A DNA stretch of 64,000 bases from Magicicada septendecula. Lineage: Eukaryota; Arthropoda; Insecta; Hemiptera; Cicadidae. A program made the position numbers and the translations under genes. The notes under the pieces were generated by a model. That model searched no databases, was not told where the DNA came from, and saw only the letters and a list, made by a program, of their open reading frames with translations. Shown one piece after another: positions 12,625 to 25,789 of this stretch; positions within the stretch are counted from its first letter, which is position 1, and the number at the start of each line of letters is the position of its first letter. The stretch is taken from contig CM068367.1 of the NCBI GenBank assembly GCA_034769895.1, positions 349,681,111-349,745,110 on the forward strand, written 5' to 3'.

Positions 12625-15375
12625 AGTACAGTCACTGAACCCGAAAAAACATAGAAATTTCAAATTAAGTGGCTTCTACGAGATTTTTTGCATAGGGCTA
12701 GATAAAAAGGTAAGAATTTTAAAAAAATTTTACAAAAATTCAGTCGCGGGTTTTCGAAAAAAGGGAGGTGGAAGGTACAAAAAATTTATTTTTCGTGATT
12801 ATCTTAAAAAATATTAAATTTATGAGAAAAATACAAAAGACCAAAACGAAACAGCATAACATTCTGCATAAAAAAGGTTATTAACATTTCTTTGTTAGGG
12901 CGATAATTTTAGTAGAAAAAGTAATTCAAAGTTGGCCAAATTTATCACACGGTGGATTTTCACATAAAATACATGTTTATTTAATAGACATGCAATTTTT
13001 TTCAGAATTATAAGTTTAAAAACTCATTATTATTCATTTACGAATATATTATTATGTATAATTTTTTACTTATTTATTACGCATTATAATAAAATTTTTA
13101 TTAAAAAATGCACTTTATAAATATTCAAAAATAGTTTTTCTTCCAATCATTGAAGATTTTGACAATAAAATAAAGTTTTAAAACACATTTCTTATTTATA
13201 CAAATTACAAATTATTTACTTATAACTTATGATTTACAAAATTATTAAAATATCGTTTTTTCTTAATTTTTTGGAATTTTTCACAATTATCAAGGTGGAA
13301 AATAACTTTTTAGTACATCATTATTTATTTATAAAATTTAATTATAACAATTATTTTTATAATGATAAATACATTTAAAAATCGATTTCTTCTCCAATTT
13401 CTTGAAAAGATTCAGAAGTCAAGTCTTCTATTTCTATTCTCCCTCATCATACTCAATATTTGAAAAATTTGTGTACAAATTAAATTCAGTTTCCACAAGC
13501 CGATGAACAGTACTACAATCCACTTTTTCTGCAACTGCATAATTTTCCACAATCTTTTTTGCAATTACAGTAAGATCATTTGCAAAAGTGACTTCGGTGC
13601 GGGTAACTGTGGCATTTTTATTATAGTTAACATTTCATTTTTAACGCTCCAACCCCATTCTTCAGGTCAAAGATCGTTGCCAAGCCATTTTTGTGTCTGT
13701 AAATATACTCTGAAAAAATGATATTTTGCGGCATCTGCAGTTGGTGGTAATGTTGACAAATTCACTGCCCTTTTCTTAACTACTGCCTTTGTAAAAGAAA
13801 TATATCTAGATTCATTAATATCTTTTACTTTTTGTGAAGCATTATAAATATTCAATAAACATATATGTCCACTTTTGAGGATAATTTCATATGACTGATT
13901 TGGCTGTGAAAAAACTTGTACAGCTGCCGTAAGTTCTGGGTTTTTCTGGCTTTTTATTTCAAAGGACTTAAAAATACTGTTTTTTCCTTTATTATGAAAA
14001 CACGCGCAAGTTGTGTCACCCCCTGTAATTGCATGCATAAATAAAGATGTTTTCTTTACAGAACGGATATTTGTTGAAACTGTTAGAAGAAAAAACTTAC
14101 TCGCACTTGTATCGTAGAACCTTTTTACTTTCAAAAGTTAATTAAGAAGTTGCGATAATTTCAAAAAATAAACACTACACGTGCTCCGAAATAAAATAAC
14201 AGTCGATCCGGCAACGGTTTACACACTAATACTTACAACGTACAAGCTTGTGTTTGTGTGTCGGCTCACCGCGCATCTGTATGGCGCATGTGCCAGCTGT
14301 CCTCGCTCTCCCTAAATTTCTTTAACTTTCAGGGTCTGTTCTTTTTATGCCCATGCACGGATATAAATTCTCACTATGTAGAAGAGAAACCTCAAATACT
14401 GTATTGTAGTTCTACGTACAATAGTTACATTTCAATATTTTTTTTAGTTTTTAACTATTAATATTAATACGCGCAATGGACATATTTTTACATTTATTAA
14501 TAAAAGTTACATTTATTTAAATTTAACTAAATTTTACAATTCTTTACACCTTTATTCTTATAGAAGACACTTTGACCAATACTTGTTCATAATTTTGTTA
14601 AAAAATATTTATTTTGAAAATTTCTGTAGAAATTTTAAGTTAAGAAAATGATGTATACTTGCGAACTCAAAAAAATGATAAATTTTAAAACTCGCTCATT
14701 TTATGCTAATAAATCAATAGGGTCTACTAATTTTTATTATTTTTTTCGAAGACCTATATATGTAAAGTTCATATTGTGAAGTTTTTTTTTTAATGTAAAT
14801 ACATTTCTAATAAATTGTTAATACGTTTATGCATTAGTTGAAAAAAATAAAAAACAAAAAAAGTTATTACTTTATTTTAAGTATTTATTAATAATTTAAT
14901 TATTTTCTTTTCATTTTACGTAAAAGTACAAACATTTCGCTTTAAAATGCTTTTTGATTTTTTTCTCTATGACTATATTATAACGGAATTTATTAAAATT
15001 TGTAGGTTGCAATGTCAGAAAAAATTAGCCTTCCCGCTCATCAGGGCGGACTCCTACAATCAATTTTCTTCTAATATTTCAATTCCATTTTTTTCATAAA
15101 GTATTGGCCTGGCAAAAAAATTATAAATAGCTTTTATGTACAGAATTTAATGCTCTTTAATTTTTGTAATTACTCTTTTTTTCGTAAATTCGTTATTTTT
15201 CAAGATAATTGAAAAAAACAATTTTTTTGTACCTTTCCCCTCCTCTTTTTTCGAAAAACCGTGACGGAATTTATGTAAACTTTTTTTTTTAATTGTTTCT
15301 CACCCTTTTATCTAGCCTTACGCAAAAAATCTCGTAGAAGCCACTTAATTTCTTTCCTTCAGTGACTGTACTATA
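12625..15375. mobile_element. TIR element copy A (2.75 kb)
   Basis: Both ends carry the same sequence in opposite orientation: AGTACAGTCACTGAA followed by AAATTAAGTGGCTTCTACGA. The inverted match continues for about 200 bp (GATTTTTTGCATAAGGC..., TTCGAAAAAAG, GGAAGGTACAAAAAA). Between the arms lies an AT-rich interior and one broken transposon gene on the minus strand. The same arms recur at 16.0-18.0 kb, so this is a family rather than a chance palindrome. I could not establish a target-site duplication. The superfamily is unresolved; the long TIRs and coding relic point to a DNA transposon. Confidence 0.8.
13420..14134 (-). pseudogene. Transposon-borne protein with Cys-rich C-terminus, broken
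   Basis: A minus-strand frame starts near 14134. It contains LFMHAITGGDTTCACFHNKG, then SRYISFTKAV, then LSTLPPTADAAKYHFFRVYL and QTQKWLGNDL. After a TGA stop it continues as PEEWGWS, and further on as CNCKKDCGKLCSCRKSGL, another stop, and YCSSACGN. The order 'HA-(S/T)G-DTT', 'LPPT--AA--H--R-Y-Q-Q-WLGN-L-PEEWGW', then a CxCxxxCxxxxCxC tail resembling Tesmin/TSO1-type CXC zinc clusters, is one I recall from many arthropod TE-derived predicted proteins of unknown function. At least two in-frame stops and a frameshift break it, and an N-terminal part is missing. It lies inside the TIRs of element A, so it is probably the element's own gene. Confidence 0.65.
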
Positions 15376-16020
15376 AGCAGAATAAGAATCACAGTACGTA
15401 TCCTGGACTGCGTTACGTCAACTATTACGAGTGATTAAAGTGGCTTTGTTTTATCTTTTCCTTTTGCATTTCCAGACGAAAACTTCAACATATTATGGGT
15501 GGAAGGAATTTTGAAGTAAGTGTGGATGTGTACCCACTTTCTATACCCGGAATAGAAACCACCTCTGCAAATCTTCGCCGTTCGAAACGTTACTGGTTCA
15601 GCAAGTTTTCCATATACATAACCATAGTTCCTGAAAGGCATAAGATGCGCATGGAATCATAATCAGTTGAATAAATTAATGTCAGAAATAAGAAATAACC
15701 TTCGATATTTTTATTTATTTAAATAATAAATTTACGTTTAGACCATGGTTCACTTGAATACGCATTAACTAAAAACTGTTATTCACGGTAGTTTTATAAT
15801 CTTATACCGCCACTTACACCGTCTTAAATGAACAATAGTGTCTTAAGGACTTGCAAAATGGAATCAATGACTCTGCACGATCTACCGGAAACAACTCGAC
15901 ATTGCTCATAAACGAAACGCGTATTTATTACAAATGCACAGGAAACGTGCACGAACCTAACAATGAGACGGTCGTTAACGAACGTACGATGAATGCACTG
16001 ACTCGGCAGAGCGCATGTTA
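15376..16020. other. Spacer between inverted elements A and B
   Basis: About 0.65 kb with no gene or repeat recognised. It is the loop of the large inverted structure formed by the two elements. Confidence 0.5.
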
Positions 16021-18035
16021 GTACAGTCACACTATGGGAAAAAAATCAAATTAAGTGGCTTCTACGAGATTTTTTGCATAAGGTGAGAAACAATTTAAAA
16101 AGAAGTTTACAAAAATTCAGTCGCGGGTTTTCGAAAAAAGAGAGGGGGAAGGTACAAAAAATTCATTTTTCGTGATTATCTTAAAATATAAAAAAAATTA
16201 CGAAAAAAAGACTAATTACAAAAATTAAAGAGCATTAAATTCTCTACAAAAAAGCTATTTATCATGTTTTTTGTCAGGCTAATACTTTGTGAGAAAAATG
16301 GAATTGAAATATTAGAAAAAATTGATTGTCGGGGGTCCGCCCCGATGAGCGGGAAGGCTAATTTTTTCTGACATTGCAACATACAAATATTAATAAAATC
16401 CGTTATAATAGTAGTAGAGACAAAAATCAAAAAGCATTTTAAAGCTAAATGTTTGTACTTTTACATAAAATGAAAAGAAAATAATTAAAGTATTAATAAA
16501 TACTTAAAATAAAGTAATAACTTTTTGTTTTTTATTTTTTTCAACTAATGCATAAACATATTAACAATTTATTAGAAATGTATTTACATTAAAAAAAAAA
16601 CTTCACAATATGAACTTTACATATTTTGAAAAGAATAATAAAAATTAGTATTGATTTATTGGCATAAAATGAGCGAGTTTTAAAATTTATCATTTTGTTT
16701 GAGTTCGGAAGTATAACATCATTTTTTTAACTTAAAATTTCTACAGAAATTTTCAAAATAAATATTTTTTAACAAAATTATGAACACGTATTGGTCAAAG
16801 TGTCTTCTATAAGACTGCGGTGTAAATAATTGTTAACATTTATTTAAATTTAAATAAATGTAACTTTTATTAATAAATGTAAAAATGTCCATTGCGCGTA
16901 TTAGGCCTAATATTAATAGTTAAAAACTAAAAAAAAATATTAAAATGTAACTATTGTACATAAAACTACAATATTTGAGGTTTCTCTTCTACATAGTGAG
17001 AATTTATATCCGTGCATGGGCATAAAAAGAACAGACCCTGAAAGTTGAAGAATTTTAGGGAGAGCGAGGACAGCTGGTACATGCACCAAACAGATATTGA
17101 ATTAACACAGTTCGATATTGAACGTTCCGTGAGTTCGATACTATTTTTTATATTACATTTTGCTGGAAGTTAAATTTTATGTTTTAAGATTTGTGTTAGT
17201 AATTTTGATGTTTTATAATTTGGTGCGGTTCTAGCGTTTATTAAAGGTCTGATAGGTTTATTGATTTTGTGTAATTTTATTAAAGAATTTAATTTTGGTG
17301 CACAAGGATTATCCATTTTATATTTAAAGAAGTCTAGGATTTATAATTTGGGTACTATTTTTTAGTATATTTGTTATTTGTGTTTGATATTTGTTTGTGG
17401 GATCTTTATTTAATGTTATGCAATTATTATTAACTATAAATTCTTCTGTTTTATCTGTGTTTTAAAAGTTACTTTATTGTCAAAATCTTCAATGATTGGA
17501 AGAAAACTATTTTTGAATATATTTATAAAGCGCATTTTTTAATAACATTTTTATTATAATGCGTAATAAATAAGTAAAAATTATACATAATAATATATAC
17601 ATAAATGAATAATAATGAGTTTTTTAACTTATATTCCTGAAAAAATTGCATGTCTATTAGGCCTACATAAACATGTATTTTATGTGAAAATCCACCTTGT
17701 GAAAAATTTGGCCCATTTTGAATTAATTTTTCTACTAAAAATATCGCCCTGACAAAAAAAATGTTAATAACCTTTATTATGCATACTTTTATGCTCTTTC
17801 TTTTTGGTATTTTGTATTTGTCTCATAAATGTAATATTTTTTAAGATAATCACGAAAAATGAATTTTTTGTACCTTCCCCCTCCCTTTTTCGAAAACCCG
17901 CGACTGAATTTTTGTAAACTTTTTTTTAAATTCTTTCTTACCTTTTTATCTAACCCTATGCAAAAAATCTCGTAGAAGCCACTTAATTTGCAATTTCTAT
18001 TTTCTTTCGGCTTCAGTGACTGTACTATGTGTGCA
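16021..18035. mobile_element. TIR element copy B (2.0 kb), inverted relative to A
   Basis: The left arm (from about 16021 to 17085) is the reverse complement of the right arm of copy A (about 14280-15375). The right arm (about 17460-18035) is the reverse complement of the left arm of A (12625-13185). The terminal AGTACAGTCAC and GTGGCTTCTACGAGATTTTT blocks are present at both ends. The protein relic seen in A is absent. Its place is taken by about 380 bp of Penelope-like reverse transcriptase sequence. Divergence from A is visible throughout but the alignment is continuous, so both derive from one family. Confidence 0.8.
17085..17470 (-). pseudogene. Penelope-like reverse transcriptase fragment
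   Basis: The minus strand reads DPTNKYQTQITNILKN in one frame. It then reads DNPCAPKLNSLIKLHKINKP, IRPLINARTAPNYKTSKLLT, QILKHKI, a stop, and KCNIKNSIELTE. In Penelope-like elements the RT fingers read 'NKDPTxxY...', 'P-LYGLIKLHKxNxPIRPIV-xxNAPxYKLxKxL', 'xxxNIKNSxEF', which this follows block by block. It has one frameshift and one stop and lacks the catalytic motifs, the C-terminus and the GIY-YIG domain. It sits between the arms of element B, replacing the native interior. Its sequence does not overlap the part of the protein kept at 28-30 kb, so I cannot say whether it is the same family. Confidence 0.8.
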
Positions 18036-20179
18036 AACTCCTGTTTACTGCAGAGTAATGCTTTTACGTATTTAATCAAGAATTAGTCACTTCAGTTCTT
18101 TACTGGCTGCTACCTGTAGTCTTCCACTACCGCTGTTCACCGCTTTTCGAGTTTTCTAATAACTTTTAAGTAATTACGTGGCACTAAATTCTTCAGTACC
18201 CTCCAAATTTGCAAAATCAGGTACTGCATATGCTTTGGTAAGCCACCACTATTCATAATGTGTATTCATCCTCGCCAAATATAAGCGTACAGAAGTACCA
18301 TTAAACAATGTTCCTTAAATTATGACTTTAATGTATCAAAACACAGGACGAACAAAACACTTCGTGTCGTAAAACGGGTTTGTCACTTGAAAATCAAATT
18401 TCTGAAAAATAACAAAACATGATAAAATTGCTTGCAACAACACAACGCTCAACTGCGACAAGCTGTCTAACTTCTCAATAAACTTCCATATACAATTAAA
18501 TACAGAGACATAAACGGATCTGTATATAAATAATTTTACACACACTGGCATATTTGAAATACACATATTGTATTTACACCGAACATTCTTTAGAAAATGG
18601 TGGTTGCAGATAACATGACTTACGAAAAAACCAGGGAATAAACACACAATTTCATATCCATGATTCGCATTCAGTGTCAACAAACAGCTAACGAAAACGG
18701 CTCATCTAAAGATTATTTATAAACACATAGATGTTACAAACAACAAACGCGAGTAATTAGGCCCACTAGCTGGATGTTATCTTCAACAGACAGATAAAGG
18801 TTTTTTAATTCTGCCCACTTGAAAGGCCAAGCAACCATGCCGTGTGTACAGGTTTTTATATTGTTTTTTCATTATTTTCCGTGTTTTCCTGAAACTAATG
18901 CATTTTGTGCTCATAAAATAGCAGACTGGCAGAAATTACAAAAAAATCTGTTGTCAGCTACCACGGTACTACTAACCGTATGCAGTAATCACTTTTCGTC
19001 TAAAAACCGCGATGTGCGGATTCCTAACAATAAATACCATATCTACGTAATACATTAGTCACGTGTTCGACTACAATTTCTAACTACAGTTTCTACAATT
19101 CTCGGTAATACAAACTGACAGTTAAACTGCCTTTATTACTATGCGCTATCAATCGATACTAAAATACTATAACATCCCTGACAGCAATGTCGAATGGTAA
19201 TTCAAAATTCTGATGGTTATGGCAATGTGTAACGTTTGTTTTTCCTTTTTCTTTTTAAAGCAAATATATCTACACCTTACACATTGTTGTAAAATAAAAG
19301 TAGCTTATTTTTAGTCACAGAAGTTCGGTACTCTGTTAATAATGTGTTTTAAAGATCCTATTTAAAAAACACAGTTGTGAACGTCAACTGTTTCAATTAT
19401 TCCAACTTATCCTATGAGAAAAATGAATATTTAACGTGCATTTCTGGGTTTCATTTTATTATTTAAATAAAAACAATAACAAAATTTAATACTGTTTAAA
19501 CCGTATAGAATCAATAGCCTGAGGTCACGCTGAAATCTCAGAACATAATGATGTAGTATGAAACTACCTAATTTTCCAGGGAAACCTCCACAGCTATCGT
19601 TGCAAATGCACGATTCTTAATCCTAACTTCAACCCATTCTTATCCACAGCGTCTTCTTCCCTGTTCTAAAGCCCTCCATAAGACTATGATCTTCTGGGGC
19701 GCCCCCCTTTCTCTCTCCAGGTGGTTTCTACTTAAAAACTTTATGGGGCATCTTTCACGATCTCGTCCAGCGGCACTGGCACTACGTCGTAAATACGATA
19801 TCCTGATTTAATGTCAATATCTCACTAACATACGCCAAAACGGACTCTGTACAAGTAACATGTCTTTGGCGATATCTCCTTATCCCACCGTATTTCATTA
19901 GGTGCTCATATCGTTTATATTTCATCAGAAAAAATACTATTTATTTATTCTGTAAGCCTAAGTTGTAATCGTACTGCAACACGCAGTATGATTATGCTCA
20001 ACTGAATAACACATGTTCTACAAACTAAATAAATAGTACTGAACCATTATGACGAATCTGAATGGTTTTGTTAAATTACATACAATCACTCATTTATCCT
20101 CCTGCCATAGGAGTAAGGTGGCCACTCTTGAGACCACAGTGTAAAGGGATTGTCAGATTGCCCGCCTTCTACAGGTCAT
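18036..20179. other. No gene recognised
   Basis: About 2.1 kb with short motif-free frames only; no repeat with the rest of the window noticed. Confidence 0.5.
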
Positions 20180-20530
20180 ATCTTTAGAAAAATTTACAGG
20201 CATTGCACAAATGCAATGCACAGAGAAGGGCATTGATAATGCTTCAATAAATCTAAAAAATATATATATTTATGTTCGTTCACCAATCAATGAATTCATT
20301 CTTCATTCACCAATCAACAGATTCATTCCTCATTTACCAATGTACAGATTATAAGTTAAATGTAGTCGCATTCATAAGCGAAGTTTTATATGTATACTAC
20401 GTTACTGACAACAAAGAAGTAGTTTCTATGGAAACTCACCGGTTCCCATTTTCGATAACGCACCAGCGATCGGCCGCAAATGTGCGACACGTACTTATAA
20501 ACATTTTCAATGTTAAAATCAGACTGTTTA
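20180..20530 (-). mobile_element. Internally deleted, MITE-like copy of the 34.3-kb transposon
   Basis: Read on the minus strand, the right part of this segment matches 34284-34455 (blocks GAAAATGTTTATAAG, GGTGAGTTTCCATAGAAACT, GCTTATGAATGCGACTACAT). The left part matches 36397-36558 (GTGAATGAAGAATGAATTCA, GCATTGCATTTGTGCAATGC, GCCTGTAAATTTTT). The ~1.9 kb coding interior of the large copy is missing, with the joint right after AACTTATAAT. This is the normal relation between a non-autonomous deletion derivative and its coding parent. Confidence 0.85.
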
Positions 20531-21164
20531 TAATAATCCATTCGTGGAAGTACTACTGTATTACTGGCCAGAAATACATATTCCATCAAGCAAAAAATTA
20601 ATCCACCAACCTCATGAAACGGAACATGGTGCAAGAGGGATTAGTAAAAACGCCCTCGCTATCTTCTGGAATGCCGATTTGGAACCGACTCGTGCATATT
20701 TGACTCTTTGACCCCGTGTGTAATTCACTCTTGTGAAGATAAGACGAATGTCATGAGTAGCATAACGCTCCTGCGATCTGGACAGAAATGCCAACTAAAT
20801 GAAAACATTTAGAGATGCTTTGTGGTCTCCAAATGATGAAACTCGCTACAAATGTGTCAACCATAAAATTGAATTAAAATATTATTATAATTTGAAATTT
20901 CCCGTATAACTGAACACTGAACAGCTTACAGGAAAATGTGAAATTCGTGAGTAATAATTTTTTGAGTGTCAAAAAACTCAAACCATGTGAATATATCTCC
21001 ATATAGGCGTCTCCACATATTACCTCGAAGCAGATGAGTCTGCAGTTTACTACTGGCTTTAAAGTACAAACAGTTAGCTACAACGATAAACTGGATACCA
21101 CTCACTTGGTTTGCCACCATGTTGGAACAGCTGAGGAGCAACAAAAGAAGGTAGTGTGAAGATT
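20531..21164. other. No gene recognised
   Basis: Unremarkable spacer; no motif or repeat seen. Confidence 0.5.
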
Positions 21165-21310
21165 TGGGAAGAATGGCGAGTGACAGGATTCCAGTGCTAG
21201 CAATGGAATATAGACCGGTGGGGAAGAGAGATGTAGGACGGCCGAGAGCGGTGGGTCCCAGAACAGGTTCAGGATGAGCCTAATCCTTGATGTTGATGAC
21301 GACGGTGATA
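21165..21310 (+). pseudogene. LINE 3' tail
   Basis: The plus strand reads MASDRIPVLAMEYRPVGKRD followed by VGRPRAVGPRTGSG, a LINE ORF2 terminus of the type 'RMxxxRLPxxxMEYxPxGKRxVGRPRxRW...EAGTG'. It is followed by TTGATGTTGATGACGACGGTGAT, a degraded GAT-repeat 3' end. Strongly 5'-truncated and too short for clade assignment. Confidence 0.7.
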
Positions 21311-24300
21311 TTTTTAATTCTCTTTAAAACGTCAGTGTCGGGGAAACATTAGTCGTTTGTGTGAATATACAGTTAATTATTGACAAAAATTAACGTGAAC
21401 AGATCAAAATTGTTTCTTGCTGTTTTTTTACAAGCAGCGCACAATCTTCGGAGAACAAAACTGAGTGTTCCAATGTAGCTTCACTAAAGTAGCTTCCTTA
21501 CAGCAAACACAGTCTTTGTTGTAGTTTGTAGTCATCCTCTAGACAAACGTATCCTCGTTTTCAAAAGTTCACTTCGTTTGACTAATCACGGTGAATTACA
21601 GGACATGTGACCCGGGAATACCAAGGAACAAGGATAATAAGGAAATAAATTCTGTGGCTTGCGACTACAGAGAACGGAACTACACAAACGAAACCGTCTA
21701 AGGAAATGCAGGTAAATACGGTAGGTTTGTGGAATTTCCCCGGTTATTTACTAAAAACGAACTGATTCGGTCTCCCGTTTGGAGCAACCACGGAATGTCT
21801 CAAATTTGAAATAAAAATTCGGATATATAAATACCAAGCGACTTGAGAATCACACGCTGCCTGTGTGGTGTATTACATAATGACTCTCACGCGAAGTAGA
21901 TAAGAACTATGACAGCACACATCATGCCACCGTAACACGCAGACAATTGTCAACGCATAATACCTACAGTGCAGTGCACCAGTAGGCCTACGTTCAATCT
22001 CATCAATCCTCATTATCTCTGATTACGTGTTACTGCTCAAACTAACCAACACAGATTCGTAAACATTGAAAAAAAAATGTAAATTAATTCACATGCATAC
22101 ATGTACAGAGAGAGAGAGAGCAAAAGCGACAAAATAACGTACACACCGGAGACAGTGACAGACGCAGTGATGTAATTACAAAATCACTCTACTCGTGACG
22201 TCGGTGAATAAATTCTTACACTTCAAAACAGCTTTCAATAACATTTTTGTTTGTAATACAGGGCTACTAATTTTAGTGGTAAACTTTGACGGGCATCGCC
22301 GTCCTCATCATATATTTGAATAACTCAACACAATGATATCAGTATCAGTATCGTTAAAAATATTGCCAAACAACCAACATTTCGAGTGTACACAGGTTTG
22401 TTTGTACACGCGCACTTTACTAAACAAATACAAGGAGCACAAACAAACAAACGGTATAATACGATTAACATTTAAAATAAGTTTACAATTAACTCATTAA
22501 CTTACTGTTAACAAACCATTAAAATAAATACAATGTTACCTAGGCGTTATTGATAATGACAAGATTTGATGCTGTTCGGAGCTTCGTTCATACACGTTTA
22601 AACCCAGTCGCATTCAGGACTTTCTCGTGAAATTCCACCCTCTCTCCTGCACTGGTTTCAGCTGCTCTTAATCGAATGTAAAACGTCAATGAAACACGTC
22701 TACTACAGATCTTGGAGTAAAAACGTTTTAATCTTAAAACTCCTCCTTCTTACCTTACAATTATCCGCCAGGACACGTTACAGGTCTACGAACAACACAA
22801 CATAAAAGACGCGTTCAAAGACGGACCACAAAATGTATCAGACGAAAATAGGTAAAGCATAACTAAAATAACGATTGCTAAATGAAGACGATGATCACAC
22901 ACACCCACAAAACAGCAAACGGTGGTACACTACGAATACTAAGAAAAACAGAGGTACTTCTAAAATAACACTCAAGAAACAAAGTGCATATTAATGCAAC
23001 TTTTACTGATTGAAAACAAATATTGTTAACTTTACGCAATATAGAGCAATGAAAAGTAAATATAACACGTGTGAAATGTATTACACTGAAACAGAAACAA
23101 GAGGAACTGCAACCGGAGATCCAAGAAAATCAGACACACTTTATGCTGTTTACAATCTGTCAAACAAATGGGATGAAAATAATACAAAAAGAAACTGGCA
23201 AGAATGATTAAAAATTTAACTAATACCATAATCCCGTTACTTTCTTTCACCAACGTTTTAGTAACAACTAATTCCATAATCTGATTATATTCTATTTGTA
23301 GCCTACACACCAATTTTCCAGTGTGCAGCAAATCTGAAAACTAACGTGAAAAAACATAATAGTAGAGTAAAATACATTCTACAAAGCTAATATAAGATTT
23401 AAAATGAACATCACATAATAAATAAGGACATAATGTGCTATGTTATGACCATAGCACTGTTATATACATACAAAAAATGGTCTATAAACTTTGTTTATTG
23501 CCCAATACTGTTCATGCCATTTGACAGGACAGTACTAATTTTATAAAAATGACACACATGATGACTGAAGTGTGATAACTATTAATAACAGACGGTTTAT
23601 TATAACAAGCGTGTTACAGCTAAGTCACACCTTCGAAAAGACGACCCCAACAAGATAAAGAAACAGACTGCGCGCGCGCAGTTGCCGTGCCCCTTTTGAT
23701 TTATGTTATTTACGTTACACCACCCATCTCCACCATTAGCTTCAGTAGTTAAAAGTCTTCTATTTTTAGTGTTTTTTATTTCCCTAACCATTTCTGCTTA
23801 ATGCGTCAAAGAATCTACACGTAACCGCAAAGTTTATCACGCAAGTAATTTCTCTACTAGCAGTCGTACAGGGATTCTAGTAATTACGCTAAAAAGTACC
23901 TCACAGATCCGGTCTACTTACACTTTCCAACTGAACAACCGCAACCATACTTCCTCGCTGGTATCTTTGTTTTTATTTAATAACGTTTTCTGCCAATATT
24001 CTATTGAGGAAGCTAAAATGTTTAATGCAAGCACCGTAAACAACACTGAAGGACGTAAAGGCAGAAAGAATAGCGATGGAGTTCTGAGCGACGTCATCAG
24101 TTAAACTTTGACCTGATAGTACGTAGTAACCCGGAAACTGCTACCAACAGTCGCGACACAACGCTCGCCAACGGATAAATTGATCAGAAAGAATACACAA
24201 AACAATACAGTACCGGTACCTAAAGAACAGAGTATGTAATAAAAAAATAACAACGCGCTTCTGAAGCCGAATTCACAGAAATATAACATTAAGTTATAAC

Positions 24301-24739
24301 GTTACTTGTCATAACGGTACGAGATCGTGGTTAACAATAGTCAAGTGTATGCCCTTCACATTTGCATCCTTCCTCACCAGACACAATTCGGTTTTTTCCC
24401 GATCGGCGATACCGAAAGGCCCATCGACCTTGGGAAATAAAAATAAATTCAGACCGATCTGTGCCACAATTGCTGCGGAAATTTCTACCACGACAGCGGC
24501 AGACTTTTAAGTAAATTCTAATTGACGGAGAAAACTAAATTATGTGAAATACGATTTGACGGAAAGTGGAAGGCCACCTGCTGACTCATTTTTTACATTA
24601 ATACCGGTATAAAACTGCTTAACATTTCTTTTACATATATGCTGTACAAAATGCTCTAGCGTCAAAATGTCGAGATTAAAAATGACACAATCACGACACA
24701 TACACTCTTATCTACAGCAGCTTATTTTCAATATCATCA
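21311..24739. other. No gene recognised
   Basis: About 3.4 kb without a supported gene. A short (GA)n run lies near 22.11 kb. Small frames such as those near 23.0-23.3 kb show no domain, signal peptide or splice context that would support them. Confidence 0.5.
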
Positions 24740-25000
24740 GAACCCGTTTGCACTGCTGAGAGAATGCTCCCATATCTTTCTCTACTGATTTCTGTCGATA
24801 GCAATGTCTGCCTCCTTCACTGTTCTACAGATCGTTTACCACTCGTCCCTCGGCCTTGCAAAGCGTCGCAGTTCTTCTTTGATATCTCTTAGCCTCTACT
24901 GCGCGGCGGAGCCATCTGTCATCTTCTCACCTGGCCAAATATCCTGTCCGCTTCCACTTTATTTTAAAAATGCTGTTGATGATTTGTTCTATTCTAGTTT
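24740..25000 (-). pseudogene. LINE ORF2 C-terminal relic
   Basis: The minus strand reads IFKIKWKRTGYLAR, a stop, EDDRWLRRAVEAKRYQRRTA and, near the end, MGAFSQQCKR. This follows the 'MKWxWAGHxARRxDGRWxxxxLEWRPRxxxRxxGRP' and terminal 'LGEAYVQQW' blocks of one arthropod LINE group. Multiple stops and substitutions indicate an old fossil. It is a different subfamily from the tails at 0.5, 2.9 and 21.2 kb. Confidence 0.6.
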
Positions 25001-25379
25001 TGATACAGATATATTTAATTGATTTCCTGTCCTTGCATGTTATTGCTATCCCAGTTCTTTCATCCTCCTCCGCGTAATCTGATATTTCCTTCTATTCTCG
25101 CGTCAGTGTTCATGTTCCTAACCCTTAATACAAAAAATACATTGATCGGAAACATCGCCTTACAAAGCGCAGTTTATAATTTTTCAAAGACAATCATTTT
25201 TTGCTGATATTCGCGGCTTGATAATTTCTAACACTGCAGCGTCACTGTTTGAAGGATATGTATGTTGGCTTACGCCCTACCTTTTTTCCTGAGACTGTTT
25301 CGTAAGTACATATATTTCTTTATTGTAATAGTGTGTATTTTATCACATAATTTCCTGAGCGGCAACTAGTTGTGGTACT
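25001..25379. other. No gene recognised
   Basis: Pyrimidine-rich plus strand with short frames, no motif. Confidence 0.5.
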
Positions 25380-25600
25380 CGGTTTGTCTGACGCCTCTTT
25401 TACAGGGCAAGCCCAGTACTTAGTTCCCAGCCACAATTGCGACCTTCACTGTCAGAAGGCGTTGGACATCGCAGCAACGTGATTAAGTGTAACTTCTTCC
25501 GCGGGACTCGAACCGGTAGCGAAGGCGAGGACACTAGCCACTAGAAAACAGAGAAAATCACGCTGCCCATAATGCGTGTTAATTATACCGATTTGAACAG
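25380..25600 (-). mobile_element. Candidate tRNA-derived SINE
   Basis: On the minus strand GGTTCGAGTCC (25514-25504) is an exact match to the RNA polymerase III B box, inside a T-arm-like CCGGTTCGAGTCCCG. About 17 nt upstream, TAGTGGCTAGTGT resembles an A box. The A-B spacing is shorter than in a real tRNA and no cloverleaf closes, so this is a tRNA-like head rather than a tRNA gene. The ~120 bp downstream would be the SINE body. Only one copy is in the window, so boundaries are guesses. Confidence 0.5.
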
Positions 25601-25789
25601 GGACGGTATGGTAGTGTTTCTGAACGTGCATGGTAAATTACTCCTCACATGAAAACATCTGTCGTAGTGCTTTTTCAGCGGTATTACCGGATGGTGCTTT
25701 AAGTACAACACGTACGTAATTGTGCGTAGTCTACTAATGTCTCCTCATCACAAACTGACCAGCTGTCGCGGCCGCAAAGTGTAAACCTG

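Noticed and set aside
25504..25560. A true tRNA gene on the minus strand
   Set aside because: The B box is perfect, but A-B spacing is too short and no acceptor stem or anticodon arm closes. Kept only as a SINE head.
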